Below the pieces are notes generated by a model that had not been told where the DNA came from, did no database searches, and saw nothing but the letters and a program-made list of their open reading frames with translations. A stretch of DNA of 39,904 nt from Oscillospiraceae bacterium (GTDB taxonomy: Bacteria; Bacillota; Clostridia; Oscillospirales; Ruminococcaceae), in assembly GCA_022770625.1 (NCBI GenBank), contig JALEHK010000035.1:1-39904 (forward strand), in the 5' to 3' direction. This document shows, piece by piece, positions 39,158 to 39,904 of this stretch. How positions within the stretch are numbered: position 1 is the stretch's first letter; every line of letters begins with the position of its first letter. The position numbers and the translations under genes are program-made.

Positions 39158-39904
39158 TTAAACATGCTTCTTTTTCAATTCACGAATCAACATTTCAACC
39201 TGGGCTCCTGTAAGGAACGGTGTTTTGATTGTCGATGCCCAATAAAAATTCCGCTTCAAAATTGTTTTAATCTCATTCGGAGAAAGCGCAGGTAGGGCTT
39301 TGACATCTCCATTGAATTTTTCCGGTACAATCATTCTTACACTGTGATATTTTTCATCAGCCACTTCCGTTGGCGTGTCTGTGACAATCTGTCCAACCGC
39401 AATAATTCCTCTTCCTTTAGAATAAAAAAGAGCATAGTCATCTTTGCGGAAGCTGTCGATATACCGTTTTGCATCTCCATATGCCGCTATTTTGTTTCCA
39501 AGTAGCATCTCAGACTCGTTTGTATCTGAATACGAGATATTCGTATCAAACATAATTCCCTTACACGCAGAAAACTTCAAACGATTATTCTCTATTTCTG
39601 TCAGAAACTTCACCCAGTATAAAACATTCTCCGGAATGATATGGGACTTATCCGGATTGATCGCAAACTCATAAATAACTGTTGGATCTGCTACTTTCAC
39701 ATTTGTATATTTCTGTGCATTCTGAACGTTTCCTTCTGTTGTCAGCAAATATACTTCACCATTCAGGCTGGAATAGTCATCTGTATTGAGATCAACATCG
39801 CCCTTCTTTACCTGAATGTAAATATGCTTTCGATTCAGGTCATTTGGATCAACCAAAACGCACTCATACTTTGGTGTAGCAATTTTATTTGTCGATGGGA
39901 TGCA
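39158..39904 (-). CDS. Possible restriction-type nuclease, C-terminal part (5' end outside window)
   Basis: The frame is open to the right edge, so the N-terminus is missing; 248 residues are visible. Near the edge KYECVLVDP and, after a short loop, HIYIQVKKGD give a beta strand plus Q-x-K, like the last part of a PD-(D/E)xK nuclease core (the Mrr group has Q-x-K too). The C-terminal half, with DDYALFYSKGRGIIAVGQI and YHSVRMIVP, resembles a PUA/EVE-type fold, and ends in PFLTGAQVEMLIRELKKK. Such pairings occur in modification-dependent restriction proteins. Both calls are pattern-based. The DNA is clearly AT-richer than its surroundings, which suggests acquired sequence. Its last gene on the strand is the macro/HTH chimera. 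Confidence 0.5.
   Translation of the reverse strand, partial: CIPSTNKIATPKYECVLVDPNDLNRKHIYIQVKKGDVDLNTDDYSSLNGEVYLLTTEGNVQNAQKYTNVKVADPTVIYEFAINPDKSHIIPENVLYWVKFLTEIENNRLKFSACKGIMFDTNISYSDTNESEMLLGNKIAAYGDAKRYIDSFRKDDYALFYSKGRGIIAVGQIVTDTPTEVADEKYHSVRMIVPEKFNGDVKALPALSPNEIKTILKRNFYWASTIKTPFLTGAQVEMLIRELKKKHV

Noticed and set aside
38728-39904. DarT/DarG-type toxin-antitoxin pair (macro domain next to another gene)
   Set aside because: The neighbour shows no DarT ADP-ribosyltransferase features, and the macro domain is cut short and joined to an HTH.

Overview
The window looks like chromosome of a spore-forming, low-oxygen Clostridia bacterium, probably of the Oscillospiraceae/Ruminococcaceae type. 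The evidence is a complete spoIIIA operon in the Firmicutes order, many TTGACA-17-TATAAT promoters with strong AGGAGG ribosome binding sites, a YtrA-type GntR/ABC operon, IreB, and ECF vitamin transporters (ThiT, BioY) under a TPP riboswitch and a BirA-type operator. Base composition is moderately GC-rich (estimated by eye at a little above 50%) over most of the window and clearly more AT-rich in the last ~0.8 kb.

Layout. 1-440: no gene; several hairpins and a strong terminator. 440-7051 (mostly minus): adenine deaminase, a MATE exporter with an attenuator-like leader, tRNA-Thr (plus), a type-B carboxylesterase, a Fur-family regulator, and an unrecognised protein built from a duplicated domain. 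7082-7382: two copies of a ~150-bp repeat, tail to tail. 7410-9197: ABC-F ATPase. 9431-10882 (plus): nicotinate phosphoribosyltransferase behind a NiaR-like operator. 10974-16943 (minus): IreB, a YtrA-like three-gene operon, a second MATE exporter, a MerR regulator. 17189-18226: ferredoxin-type aldo/keto reductase, divergent from the cysteine aminopeptidase pepC. 19893-21579: a SpoIIM-like membrane protein converging on an LCP-like protein. 21733-25549 (plus): ACT protein plus UPF0210 protein, a decayed GNAT acetyltransferase, then two adjacent cysteine-cluster genes (YkgJ and FliB families). 25566-26359: TPP riboswitch and thiT. 26458-30571 (minus): MacB-like ATPase and a giant FtsX permease. 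30740-31338: bioY with its operator. 31365-35963 (minus): spoIIIAA-AH. 36152-36634: a small sortase-type surface protein with an internal repeat. 36689-37222: PAP2 phosphatase. 37286-37362: tRNA-Arg. 37712-38709 (plus): rplM-rpsI. 38728-39904 (minus): AT-richer accessory sequence with a macro-domain/HTH chimera and the 3' part of a possible restriction-type gene.

How it fits together. Most of the window is conserved housekeeping plus regulated vitamin and cofactor uptake: thiamin by TPP riboswitch, biotin by a BirA-type operator, niacin salvage by a probable NiaR operator. The spoIIIA genes would build the mother-cell side of the channel to the forespore. No complete new system is visible. 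The most unusual items are the dispersed MITE-like repeat family (four near-complete copies and at least two tail fragments), the attenuator-like leader before the first MATE gene, the 224-nt spoIIIAA/spoIIIAB overlap, the broken GNAT gene, and the possible defence gene entering at the right edge.
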